DNA of 64,000 nucleotides. It comes from a virus. Numbering within the stretch: the first letter of the stretch is position 1; every line of letters starts with the position of its first letter. Both the position numbers and the translations under genes were made by a program. The notes beneath the pieces were generated by a model. That model was given only the letters and a program-made list of their open reading frames with translations. It had not been told where the DNA came from and did not search any database. Positions 30,718 through 38,896 of the stretch are shown here, in pieces. Location: the IMG/VR virus record IMGVR_UViG_3300017960_000017, positions 1 through 64,000 of that record; one strand, given 5' to 3'.

Positions 30718-31136
30718 TACATGTGCGTGTGGGGCTGTGGGCTTAGAAGCAGCCATCAGCTAAGGAGTGGCGAGTGGAAGTGCTCTGGACCGGGTTAGCC
30801 GCCCGGCCACCACAAGATAACCGTGCAGCATGACCGTTGGCAACGGATCGGCGGCTTCGACTGGGCATGGTGTCACCACCGGGAAGCGACAGCGGATGCG
30901 ACGCTACGACCGGCCACGTACTACCGAAAGGCTTCGGTCGCCGTAGCGAATCAGAGTTCGTGAAGTCAGAGGGATGCAGTTTGCTACGGTAGTACCAGCG
31001 GAGTCCGTAGTTAAGGTTGAGAGACGACAATCGAAGTGTCGGGAAAACAATGCTCTTCCAATGCTGTATTCGTAGCCCGTGGAGCCTTTGGCGTGACAGC
31101 ACACCCCACGCACATTTTTACAAAAGGAGAGGAGTT
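30718..31136 (+). ncRNA. Structured non-coding RNA candidate
   Basis: 419 bases without a gene. An 11-bp interrupted stem (CGCTAC-GACCG 30902-30912 with CGGTC...GTAGCG 30935-30948) encloses CCGAA/TTCGG. The same region's GTACTACCG (30918-30926) is also perfectly complementary to CGGTAGTAC (30987-30995), so two folds exclude each other or form a pseudoknot. CTACGG/CCGTAG and CCGTT/AACGG hairpins add to it. Could be a riboswitch-like leader for the gene at 31137 or a stable phage RNA. Confidence 0.45.
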
Positions 31137-31370
31137 ATGATCGCGCGAGCGAAACCCGGCTTCGACCCGGAGATCATTCGGTGTTCCGTGTTCGCTCTTC
31201 AGGTCTGCGTGCCTGCCACGTGGACTGACGAGGAGATCGAAGAGTTCGCTGAACAAGAGCACCCGGCCGGTGCTTTCGATGGGTGGCACATCCAGCGCGA
31301 CGGGCCGTATCCGGAGCGCGTTTCATGCAATGACCGCGAGGGGTTCATCCACGTGGTCGTGGAGGTATAG
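31137..31370 (+). CDS. Small hypothetical protein
   Basis: 77 residues from ATG 31137 with AAAGGAGAGGAG upstream. Acidic; begins with a beta-like stretch followed by a WTDEEIEEFA helix. Follows the structured RNA region directly and abuts the next start. Not recognised. Confidence 0.7.
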   Translation: MIARAKPGFDPEIIRCSVFALQVCVPATWTDEEIEEFAEQEHPAGAFDGWHIQRDGPYPERVSCNDREGFIHVVVEV

Positions 31371-31601
31371 ATGGGTAAAAAAACAATCTGTGACCTGTGT
31401 GGAGCCGACATCGAAAAAGGTGAGTGCTTTACGATAAACCTGCTGCCGCCCCGTAGTTTTAACGGGCGTGGCAAACACATCCGCACATGGGACGTCTGTC
31501 GCGAGTGCTTGGACTTTCCAATCAGCGGATCAAAAATGCGCAACGTGCTTCGGCGTCTCATCCCGGACTTCGTGCGCAGACTCTGGAAGAAGAGGATGTA
31601 G
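31371..31601 (+). CDS. Small zinc-finger protein
   Basis: 76 residues from ATG 31371. CDLC near residue 7 and CREC near residue 43 form a Cys4 zinc site; basic C-terminal helix (RRLIPDFVRRLWKKR). Likely nucleic-acid binding. One base separates it from the preceding gene. Confidence 0.72.
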   Translation: MGKKTICDLCGADIEKGECFTINLLPPRSFNGRGKHIRTWDVCRECLDFPISGSKMRNVLRRLIPDFVRRLWKKRM

Positions 31602-32006
31602 ATGGGAATGGACGTTTCTGGAAAGAACCCCGACGCCCCCGTCGGTGAGTACTTCCGTGCGAACGTGTGGAGCTGGCGACCAATCCACCAGCTGATGTGC
31701 AAGCTTTGCGGCGACCTGCTCTCTGAGGGGTTGCTGGAGCAGATGAGCTATAACGACGGCGCAGGCCCTGACGACCAGGAAACCTGCACGCAAATGGCCA
31801 TCAGGTTCTCCCAGTGGTTGGAGAAGAACCACAATGGGCACGCTGTCGATCTGGGGTGCTATTGTGCAGAGGGTACCGGACGCTTCGTAGGCGATGAAGA
31901 GCTCGCCCGCGGCGATCCGGTTGAAACCGCACACCGTACAAGTGATGCCCATCTGAAAAGTTGGGTACAATTTCTCCTCCATTGCGGAGGATTCGCAGTC
32001 GACTAG
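31602..32006 (+). CDS. Conserved phage protein, MGMDV family
   Basis: 134 residues from ATG 31602. The opening MGMDVSGKNP...GEYFRANVWSWRP is typical of a widespread family of phage and bacterial proteins of unknown function. A CKLC pair and a Gly-Cys-Tyr-Cys segment may bind metal. Recognition is from memory of the N-terminal pattern. Confidence 0.78.
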   Translation: MGMDVSGKNPDAPVGEYFRANVWSWRPIHQLMCKLCGDLLSEGLLEQMSYNDGAGPDDQETCTQMAIRFSQWLEKNHNGHAVDLGCYCAEGTGRFVGDEELARGDPVETAHRTSDAHLKSWVQFLLHCGGFAVD

Positions 32007-32019
32007 AAAGGAGGCGGCA

Positions 32020-32574
32020 ATGTCAGGTTTCGTGACCGACGGTCAGCAGATCCGTGACGTCCTGCTCTTGCTCAAGAGCAGCATCGCACGCGCGACCGAC
32101 ACGTACCAGGTGAGTCTTAAGCAGTACGACGACGAGGATCTCGGCGATCCACTCGACCATCGGGGGACGCGCCGCGGACTGCAGTACGATTACGTCTTGA
32201 TCATGGAGATGCAGCAAGCGTACAACCGGATGGTGTCGATCACCGTCGGGGACAAAAGCATGCTACTGTCTACGGCGGTCAAGATGATCGGTATACTCGG
32301 AGAGGACAAGAACCTGCTGAGGAAGGCACTGAAGGCCGACGGGTCGGACAATTGGTACGGTCGCAACGAGCGGACGTCCGAGACGATCGTGAAGAAGGTC
32401 ATGGTGCCACGACCGGTCGCTGAGAGTTTGATTGAGACGGCTGAGAAGGAGGTGACGCAGATGCGTCGCGCCATCGGTCGTGGCAATCAAGAGCAACGAG
32501 AACTTACAGCTGAGAACACTGGCCTCCCCCAGGAGGACTTTGATCGCGCTGTTAAAGTGTTGACTGAAATGTAG
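32020..32574 (+). CDS. Hypothetical helical protein
   Basis: 184 residues from ATG 32020 with AAAGGAGG upstream. Mostly helical, mixed charge, with DHRGTRRGLQYDY and a central nucleotide-neutral region. No recognised motif. Followed at once by a UUCG hairpin. Confidence 0.7.
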   Translation: MSGFVTDGQQIRDVLLLLKSSIARATDTYQVSLKQYDDEDLGDPLDHRGTRRGLQYDYVLIMEMQQAYNRMVSITVGDKSMLLSTAVKMIGILGEDKNLLRKALKADGSDNWYGRNERTSETIVKKVMVPRPVAESLIETAEKEVTQMRRAIGRGNQEQRELTAENTGLPQEDFDRAVKVLTEM

Positions 32575-32588
32575 GCGGCTTCGGCCGC
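32575..32588 (+). terminator. UUCG tetraloop hairpin
   Basis: GCGGC-TTCG-GCCGC right after the stop codon, a very stable hairpin that may protect the mRNA 3' end or contribute to termination. Confidence 0.6.
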
Positions 32589-32815
32589 TTGCGGGTAGTG
32601 GGAAAGTACCTAATTACCGCGAGAGCGGTGATACGCATGTCCAAATGCGCGGAAACGCCTGTGTAAGCCCTGGTAAAACCTCGGCGGCTATATGACCTCG
32701 TCCCTCGCAAATCGTGCGTGATTAAGGGGTCCATGGCATCGAGATTATATGAGGGGGCAGCTCAAGTAAGCCTACCAGCATCTCACTTTCCTACTACCTT
32801 TTTTCACAAGGTGGT
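32589..32815 (+). ncRNA. Compact structured RNA candidate
   Basis: No gene. Three adjacent small hairpins with stable loops: ACCGC-GAGA-GCGGT (32616-32629), CGCAT-GTCCAA-ATGCG (32634-32649) and GCG-GAAA-CGC (32649-32658); two are GNRA tetraloops. The rest is AT-richer leader up to the next ribosome binding site. Could be a ribozyme- or riboswitch-like RNA; no known class is recognised. Confidence 0.45.
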
Positions 32816-32820
32816 GACTC

Positions 32821-33648
32821 ATGGTCAAAGACCTGATTCTCGGTACGCCGTCACGGTCCCCTGCGGCCATGGCGGCGTACCATGCCACCGTTATCCCAAA
32901 TGGTGGTGTAGTCGAAGACTGGCGAACCTATCTCGTGCCGCGGATCGCCAATATCCGTCGCGCATGGGTCGCCCGTGTCATAGCGCTCTTTAATGCTGGC
33001 TGGTCTGTTTTGCAAAGCCCCAAGCTCGCCTATGCGCAAAACTGTCTGCCGTGCATCTGCACATCAGACCCGATAACACAGACGTGCAAACTGATACCGT
33101 GCCCTTTCTGCCACGCCAGGAAGGTTGCCGATATCTACATGCGCGCCCAAAAGCTGATCATCAAGCTCGGTAACGTCCGCGTAATCAGTTGGCGACGAAA
33201 ACACGGTCGGGCTGCCGTCGACATGATCTACCTGAACGAACACGGCCGTGTAACGGGGTTGGGTGAAGTCTTTGCAGAGCATAACGGCCGCCGACGCGAG
33301 ATCCGCAGAACGCAGCTGCAGGCTGCATACGGTGGTGCACAGATGGTCACGATCGCTCCGCATACATTCGACCACCCTTCGCCGGAGGGTGCCTGTGGCC
33401 GCTGGCTCGTACAGCAGAGCGTTCTTGCTGTTGTGCCGCGCTATTGGCGTCCACCCAGAGGTATTCGCAAGCGTGCAGTCGTACGCACAAATCCCGATCC
33501 CCACGACTTGGCATACCAGGTTGGGCGGGCGTTTCGGTATCCGCAACACTGGCTTACCAGCGATCCGTGCATCATGCGTGACCTGCTGGAGGCTATGAAA
33601 GGCAGACGATTCAAAGAAATTTTTGGAGACTTACGTGGGTCAGTATGA
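32821..33648 (+). CDS. Hypothetical protein with Cys cluster
   Basis: 275 residues from ATG 32821 with AAGGTGGTG upstream. An N-terminal basic alpha/beta part; a CLPCICTSD...CKLIPCPFC cluster near residues 80-100 is a likely zinc site; then a beta-rich domain and basic tail. It resembles nucleic-acid enzymes by composition only. Confidence 0.72.
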   Translation: MVKDLILGTPSRSPAAMAAYHATVIPNGGVVEDWRTYLVPRIANIRRAWVARVIALFNAGWSVLQSPKLAYAQNCLPCICTSDPITQTCKLIPCPFCHARKVADIYMRAQKLIIKLGNVRVISWRRKHGRAAVDMIYLNEHGRVTGLGEVFAEHNGRRREIRRTQLQAAYGGAQMVTIAPHTFDHPSPEGACGRWLVQQSVLAVVPRYWRPPRGIRKRAVVRTNPDPHDLAYQVGRAFRYPQHWLTSDPCIMRDLLEAMKGRRFKEIFGDLRGSV

Positions 33649-34360
33649 TCCTATCGAGCGATTAGCATCGCTCGAGTCCAGACATTCCCTGTCGGCTCAA
33701 GAGCAGTTCGACATTATCTCCAACGCCGTCGACTTCGCGAAGAACTCGCCGTTGGCGTTCGTACAGTTCATCGACATCATGGACGAGGAGCTGCAGTCGC
33801 CGCAGATGGCGGTTGCAGAGGTCAAAGACATGCTGCAGAACCCTGTGGCTGACCTCGAGGCTTTCTTCGACCGCGACCTGTCGTTGGCGTCGCTGAACAA
33901 CCTCACCGAACTTGAGAGCTCCGGTGACGTGCCAGAGATGCCGTCGACCGATCTCATCAAATCAGCGGTGCTAGCAATGACGCCGTTCGACTACGAGCAG
34001 ATGCGCTCCCATCTCACCATGACCGACTTCGACTCGGCCTACCACGAAGGCGCTATTGTCACCGGGTGTTACACCCGTTTTGATGACGGTTCTATCGCTG
34101 CTGTCGCTCTCGTCCACGCCACCCCCGCTAACGGCGGGCCGTACCTTGATGCGTGGCTGTGCCTGCCCCCGGACAAGTTTCCGGATACGCTGAATCCGTC
34201 GTTGCCTGCCACAAGGGATATGGACCAGATCTTCGAGTTCCAGTATCCTGATGGCACGTATCGCGTAATCAAACTCGTATCCGCAGCTGGCCAACAGGAA
34301 TGTCCAGGTACAACGACGACAGACACTGTGAGAAGCCACGAAGGTGCCTCCGGTGCATGA
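33635..34360 (+). CDS. Hypothetical protein
   Basis: 241 residues from GTG 33635 with GGAG 7 bases upstream. Helical acidic N-terminal half (residues 1-110); C-terminal half looks beta-rich (YTRFDDGSIAAVALVHA). Overlaps the previous gene by 14 bases and the next by 61. Not recognised. Confidence 0.73.
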   Translation: MGQYDPIERLASLESRHSLSAQEQFDIISNAVDFAKNSPLAFVQFIDIMDEELQSPQMAVAEVKDMLQNPVADLEAFFDRDLSLASLNNLTELESSGDVPEMPSTDLIKSAVLAMTPFDYEQMRSHLTMTDFDSAYHEGAIVTGCYTRFDDGSIAAVALVHATPANGGPYLDAWLCLPPDKFPDTLNPSLPATRDMDQIFEFQYPDGTYRVIKLVSAAGQQECPGTTTTDTVRSHEGASGA

Positions 34361-34518
34361 ACATGTTCCTTTCCAAACATGCGGGCAACCGCATATGCCC
34401 GGACTGCACCGCGCATCCGCCGAATGTGAGCGGACTGCGTCGGGTGCACTTCGACCTTGACACCTATATGAGTCAGAAAGAGAAGGATGACAAATTCGAC
34501 GGAAGAGCTGGCCTCTGA
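34300..34518 (+). CDS. Small zinc-ribbon protein
   Basis: 72 residues from ATG 34300. CLRC and CPDC (about 16 residues apart) form a zinc ribbon typical of small phage adaptor proteins. Nearly embedded between two overlapping neighbours in other frames. Confidence 0.65.
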   Translation: MSRYNDDRHCEKPRRCLRCMNMFLSKHAGNRICPDCTAHPPNVSGLRRVHFDLDTYMSQKEKDDKFDGRAGL

Positions 34519-35998
34519 CGATTACGTCGTCGTCATTGGTCCCGTCATTGTCGATCGCTACTTCGTGGGCAAACCCAGACGACTTGACCGTACGGCGCCG
34601 GTGCCTCTAATCGGCGTCACGGGACAGTTCTGGGCGCCCGGTGGCGGCGGCAATGCCGCAAACTGCTTGGCCCATCTGGCCCTCCCAACGACGTTCGTCG
34701 GCATGGTCGGAGACGACGACGCCGGCGAAGAGTATCTCAAGGCACCGATGCCTCCCAACCTGCAGCTGAAGGTTGGCAAATACGCTAACTACAGCACCCC
34801 CGTAAAAACCCGCGTCTATGCCAACAATCGCCTTGTAGCACGGTTTGACGCGGACGATCCTTACACAGGGTCGTTCGAGTCTACGACTGCGTCCTTATTT
34901 TTTAGCGCTGTGGCAGAGAAGCCGCCTTTGGCGATACTTATCAGCGACTACAACAAGGGGGTGTGCACGCCCGACATCATCGGGTCCGTGCTGCTCTACG
35001 GCGAGGATCACAACGTCCCCGTGATCGTGGACCCTGATCCGGCGCACACAGAGAGCTATCAGGGCGCTACGCTACTCACGCCGAACGCCGACGAGGCAAT
35101 GCGGATGGCAGCGGCCTGCGGGTATGCAGATCGCGCAACCGATCCGGTCGAAGCAGCTGACTTCCTGGCCAACAAGTTCGATTGTGACGTCCTCGTCACG
35201 CTCGGCAGCCACGGAATGGTGCTGGTTCCGCCCCACGGGCAGGAACGGTTCCCGCTGCAAGCGCTGCCCGCCGCTGCGATCGATACGTGCGGTTGCGGAG
35301 ATGCTGTGGCGTCGGCGATGACCTACGGGATTGCCACCGGAATGAACGCACGCACGGCTACGCGCTTTGCAAACGTGTCCGGTTCGCTATGCTGCGAGAT
35401 CATTGGTGCTATGCCCATCCCGCTGCACCGCCTCAACCAACGCGTGACGCTGTCGCTCGGGCTCGATCGAAAGGTCGTGACCCTCGACGAGCTGCGTCTC
35501 CTGCGGCAATCCGTCGCCGTCGCCGGCGAAATCTTCGGGGTTGCCAACGGCGTGTTCGACGGCGTCCACGACGGGCACACCTCGCTGCTACGGCAGGCCA
35601 GGGAGCATTGTGACTTCCTGGCGGTGCTCGTGAACACTGACGAATCGGCGGAGCGCATCAAGCGCCGACCGCAACACAGTCAGATAGCCCGTTCGCTCAG
35701 CCTGGCGGCGCATCCGTTGGTGGATGCGGTGCTGCTGTTCGACGGCGATAACGCAGTACCAGAGTATCAGGCGTTGCAGCCCGATATCATGGTAAAAGGG
35801 CCGGACTACAAGGATAGGGAAGACCTGCTACCGGAAGCTGCGGTGCTGCCTGAATGGGGCGGCGAGCTGCGGTTGGCCGAGCTAGAGGTCGACGTCAGTA
35901 GTACCCAACTGCGGGAAGAAGATGAGGCCCTCAAAGAGAGCACTGCGCCAGGAGAGACTGAAGACAGCGCTGGAGGAGCTGGAGACGCTGCGGACTGA
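34487..35998 (+). CDS. hldE: Bifunctional HldE-like sugar kinase/nucleotidyltransferase
   Basis: 503 residues. The N-terminal PfkB kinase domain has PGGGGNAANCL, ISDYNKG and DTCGCGDAV (catalytic Asp); from about residue 350 a nucleotidyltransferase domain has NGVFDGVHDGH and KGPDY. This order is that of HldE, which makes heptose-1,7-bisphosphate and then ADP-heptose for lipopolysaccharide core. The C-terminus adds a short acidic Ala/Gly tail. It may support envelope modification or a capsid/DNA sugar; substrate is inferred. Confidence 0.85.
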   Translation: MTNSTEELASDDYVVVIGPVIVDRYFVGKPRRLDRTAPVPLIGVTGQFWAPGGGGNAANCLAHLALPTTFVGMVGDDDAGEEYLKAPMPPNLQLKVGKYANYSTPVKTRVYANNRLVARFDADDPYTGSFESTTASLFFSAVAEKPPLAILISDYNKGVCTPDIIGSVLLYGEDHNVPVIVDPDPAHTESYQGATLLTPNADEAMRMAAACGYADRATDPVEAADFLANKFDCDVLVTLGSHGMVLVPPHGQERFPLQALPAAAIDTCGCGDAVASAMTYGIATGMNARTATRFANVSGSLCCEIIGAMPIPLHRLNQRVTLSLGLDRKVVTLDELRLLRQSVAVAGEIFGVANGVFDGVHDGHTSLLRQAREHCDFLAVLVNTDESAERIKRRPQHSQIARSLSLAAHPLVDAVLLFDGDNAVPEYQALQPDIMVKGPDYKDREDLLPEAAVLPEWGGELRLAELEVDVSSTQLREEDEALKESTAPGETEDSAGGAGDAAD

Positions 35999-36227
35999 AC
36001 TCGCCTTCGACGAGATCACCGTAACGCTCAGCGACTTCCAACGACACTGGCAGTTCAAATATGGCGACAAGCATTTGGCGGACTGGTGGCCAGCTTCTGC
36101 GAAGGGACAGCTCACAGGGTCACAAGACTCCGTCGACTGTGTGAGCACGTCTCAAGCGCAGAAGCTGGCCATCGCCGCTAAGAAGAAGCTGTTTACCGAG
36201 ATTCGGCAGGCGCTTCAGCAGAGGTGA
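35922..36227 (+). CDS. Small helical protein
   Basis: 101 residues from ATG 35922, overlapping the HldE-like gene by 77 bases. Basic N-terminus, coiled-coil middle, Trp in HWQFKYG and DWW. Its 3' end overlaps the opposite-strand csrA by 35 bases. Confidence 0.65.
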   Translation: MRPSKRALRQERLKTALEELETLRTELAFDEITVTLSDFQRHWQFKYGDKHLADWWPASAKGQLTGSQDSVDCVSTSQAQKLAIAAKKKLFTEIRQALQQR

Positions 36228-36366
36228 GCTCCTCTCGCAGGATTTGTACATCCGGCGGGGCGTCGACACCGAGGCGGATCCGATCACGACCAGTGCGGAT
36301 GACCGTGACGGTGATGTCGTCGCCAATCTTGATCTGCTCACCTTCTTTGCGGGACAGGACCAACAT
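36193..36366 (-). CDS. csrA: Carbon storage regulator CsrA homologue
   Basis: 57 residues on the minus strand from ATG 36366, with a perfect AGGAGG 6 bases upstream. It begins MLVLSRKEGEQIKIGDD and ends with the RLGVDAPPDVQILREEL core, matching the CsrA fold, including the conserved C-terminal Arg-Glu. CsrA binds GGA-containing hairpins near ribosome binding sites and controls translation. A phage copy suggests remodelling of host or phage mRNA use. Confidence 0.93.
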   Translation of the reverse strand: MLVLSRKEGEQIKIGDDITVTVIRTGRDRIRLGVDAPPDVQILREELTSAEAPAESR

Positions 36367-36435
36367 GGTAGACCTCCTTGTGCTTGCAGTAACAATACGC
36401 CCAGTTTATCACCTTCGGACCCCCGGAGCAACCAA

Positions 36436-36810
36436 ATGGGACAATTTCACTTCATGCAGATGTACAACGACGCCGCGGCGCGCGACTGCGCTGCCATGCC
36501 GCAGGCGTTGCTGATGATCGGAGCCGTTACGGCGGCTGAAAAGGACGCACGCGGGATGGGATATTGGGATGACCTGACCATCGACGTGCTGTTCGAGAAG
36601 GCTCGCAGGCTTGTTGACCTGAGGGACTGTTTTTCGGAACGACTAAAGCTTATGCTATTGGATGGTGAAATCCTCGTCTTAGTCCGGGACCCTGTAGATG
36701 GACGCGTCCATCGGCTCCGAGACACCGACGTGATCGATTTCGATGACCCGATAGTAGGCCCGGAGCAGTTCTTTACATTGGCTGAAAAGCTGATCGAGCA
36801 CTCGGCCTGA
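36436..36810 (+). CDS. Hypothetical protein
   Basis: 124 residues from ATG 36436 with CGGAG upstream, divergent from csrA (69-base gap). Helical first half, beta-rich second half with a LVRDPVDGRVHRL segment. Not recognised. Confidence 0.68.
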   Translation: MGQFHFMQMYNDAAARDCAAMPQALLMIGAVTAAEKDARGMGYWDDLTIDVLFEKARRLVDLRDCFSERLKLMLLDGEILVLVRDPVDGRVHRLRDTDVIDFDDPIVGPEQFFTLAEKLIEHSA

Positions 36811-36813
36811 ATC

Positions 36814-36829
36814 TTATTCAGGAGAATAA
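36814..36829. promoter_or_regulatory. Copy 4 of 16-bp palindrome with AGGA loop
   Basis: TTATTCAGGAGAATAA, one base before the SbcD-like start. The hairpin loop AGGA contains the Shine-Dalgarno core and a GGA motif of the type bound by CsrA, whose gene lies 450 bases away. Confidence 0.6.
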
Positions 36830-36830
36830 A

Positions 36831-38048
36831 ATGGCAGCGAGACCGCTAGCACTGGTATCGGCTGACTGGCATCTTCGTAAGTACGACCGCGTGTGGTACC
36901 GACGTGACACGCTGCGCGGCGACGCCGCGTGGGGCGTCCGACAGGTATGCGACATTGCGGCCGAGCAAATGCCTGATTGTCTGATCCTGCTGGGCGACCT
37001 GTTCGACCAGCGGCTGCAGCAGTCAGATTCTCTGATGCTCATGCGACGAGCTATGGCTGATTTCCAGGAGAACAATATCCAAGTGCAGTTCATTCAAGGA
37101 CAGCACGAGCGGTCTTCACCGACGCTGATGAAGTCGATCCACAGCTGGTCACAGCATATCGACGAGCGGATGGTGGAGTTGGACAACGGCAACCTGCTCA
37201 TGTACGGCCTGGATTATCGCAATCCGGTCGAGGTTGAGGAGGCGCTGCGTGCCGTGCCTACAAACGCTGACATTTTGGCGACTCATCAGGTTTGGAAGGA
37301 TTACCTTGGCGAGGAGCGCGGCGATGCCTGGTTCCACTGGGCGCCGACGCAGTTCATTGCCACGGGAGATTTCCACAAAGCGAAATTCGAGACGCGTGGG
37401 ACGCAGAAGATCCTGTCACCGGGACCGCTCTGCATGCAGAACATCGGCGAGGATCACGAGAAGTTCGTGTTCATGCTGAACTCTGATCTCACCGTCACGC
37501 CATACAAATTGCGATCGCGCGGCTACTATGAGGCACGCCTGTACGAGGAAGCGCAACTCGAGCAATTCCTCGACGAGTGGGACGCCTCCCCGGCGAAGAT
37601 CCCGCAGGTTGGCGTGCCGCCCGCCGTCGCAACAAACATCATCCGCGTTTGGTACCGTTCGGATATTCCCGACGCCAAGCCGCGGTTGGAAGGTAGGATC
37701 GGCTCATCGGCCCACCTATTTACAACGATGATCCCTGTCGAAGACCAGGCACAGACGGTCGACGCCGAGCGGCGTGTCCAGGCTGTACTTGGTGCGGGCA
37801 TGGTCGGATGCATCAACGAGTTTTACGGAGATGACCCTCGCGCATGCGCAGATGCCGTGCGGCTCTACCGTAGCAAAGACATCCAAACCGAGCTACTTTC
37901 AATCTTCAAGGAGCAAGTTAGTGTCCCTAACGGTCACCGAGAAGGAACATTTCAAGACGAGACTCCAGGAGATCCACGATCGAGCGACTGCACAACTGAC
38001 GGCCGACGCGCCAGCGTGGGAGCCACGGCTCCGCAACAAGGCAGCTAA
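36831..38048 (+). CDS. sbcD: SbcD/Mre11-like nuclease subunit
   Basis: 405 residues. Metallophosphatase motifs in order: SADWHL (residues 10-15), LLGDLFD (about 54-60), IQGQHER (about 86-92, the usual GNH variant altered to GQH), TGDFHK. Together with the SbcC-like ATPase at 39322 it forms the phage gp46/gp47-type complex that processes DNA ends for recombination. The start sits in the palindromic site. The C-terminal 50 residues are Ser/Thr/Pro-rich and divergent. Confidence 0.86.
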   Translation: MAARPLALVSADWHLRKYDRVWYRRDTLRGDAAWGVRQVCDIAAEQMPDCLILLGDLFDQRLQQSDSLMLMRRAMADFQENNIQVQFIQGQHERSSPTLMKSIHSWSQHIDERMVELDNGNLLMYGLDYRNPVEVEEALRAVPTNADILATHQVWKDYLGEERGDAWFHWAPTQFIATGDFHKAKFETRGTQKILSPGPLCMQNIGEDHEKFVFMLNSDLTVTPYKLRSRGYYEARLYEEAQLEQFLDEWDASPAKIPQVGVPPAVATNIIRVWYRSDIPDAKPRLEGRIGSSAHLFTTMIPVEDQAQTVDAERRVQAVLGAGMVGCINEFYGDDPRACADAVRLYRSKDIQTELLSIFKEQVSVPNGHREGTFQDETPGDPRSSDCTTDGRRASVGATAPQQGS

Positions 38049-38535
38049 GGTCGTCGAACAGCAGTTCGGCGTCGCGGAACTTCTGAATAAACAAATGGAA
38101 ATTCGGCGTCAGCGGCGCGAGCTAGGCAGACAACTAGAGCAGCTCGACACCGAGATCTATGAGAAAATCCACGGCCTGCTGTCAGATGACGCACCCTGGG
38201 TCGAGGACGATAGGCGTTACTACAGCCGTAACCGCCATGAACGCCAGGAATTCGCACGCTACCCGGAGAACTGCCGACAGCCAATGCGCTGCCAGCTTCA
38301 ATACGAGTTCGAAAAACTCCGGGCAGAGCATCCCATTGGACGCGCTCTTGCTGAACTCAAGGACCGCGTTGACCATTACCGAGATCGCATCATTGCGTGC
38401 GCATCGCACGCAAAGATGGAGACATTATGGGAGGAGGTTGTCGAAGAGCTGGGCAACTTCGAGCCCAGTGATCCCGACGCCCGGACTCCTAGAAAGGTGG
38501 AGACCGCCCGTGTCACACACGATAAGAAGAAGTGA
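37921..38535 (+). CDS. Coiled-coil protein between sbcD and sbcC
   Basis: 204 residues from GTG 37921 with AAGGAG upstream, overlapping sbcD by 128 bases. Long charged helices with Gln/Arg heptads (residues 25-75), then a charged aromatic domain (RYYSRNRHERQEF). No known domain. Its position between the two nuclease-complex genes suggests a role in the same process. Confidence 0.72.
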   Translation: MSLTVTEKEHFKTRLQEIHDRATAQLTADAPAWEPRLRNKAAKVVEQQFGVAELLNKQMEIRRQRRELGRQLEQLDTEIYEKIHGLLSDDAPWVEDDRRYYSRNRHERQEFARYPENCRQPMRCQLQYEFEKLRAEHPIGRALAELKDRVDHYRDRIIACASHAKMETLWEEVVEELGNFEPSDPDARTPRKVETARVTHDKKK

Positions 38536-38896
38536 GCTGCCGCCGATAGTGCTTCCGAACATTATCGAGCAGGCTGTGAAGGAAACCGAGGCTGCGATGC
38601 GGGAAGCTATGGAACGCATCAAGAACATGCCGACGACACTGCTTGCCGTGGATACCGAGTCGGGGGCTATAAAAGCCGTCGACGAGTTCTCTACGGAAGC
38701 AGTGGCAGCCCGCTGTAGCCATGAATGTCCGTGCGTTATCGGTGAAACCCATTACCGCGCACCAAATTGCCCCAATAGGAGCCCCCATGGAACATTACCC
38801 AAGCCATCTGACCCCGGCGTTGCCGATTTTCTTGGACCGAATCCGGTCGGCTGCACAATCACTCCCGGTGCACATAAGCCATCCGCCCGCGACTGA
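38510..38896 (+). CDS. Hypothetical Cys-containing protein
   Basis: 128 residues from GTG 38510, preceded by GGTGGAG, overlapping its neighbour by 26 bases. N-terminal helical half; a CSHECPC cluster near residue 82 and a further Cys suggest a zinc knuckle. Ends inside the next gene (110-base overlap). Confidence 0.55.
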   Translation: MSHTIRRSELPPIVLPNIIEQAVKETEAAMREAMERIKNMPTTLLAVDTESGAIKAVDEFSTEAVAARCSHECPCVIGETHYRAPNCPNRSPHGTLPKPSDPGVADFLGPNPVGCTITPGAHKPSARD

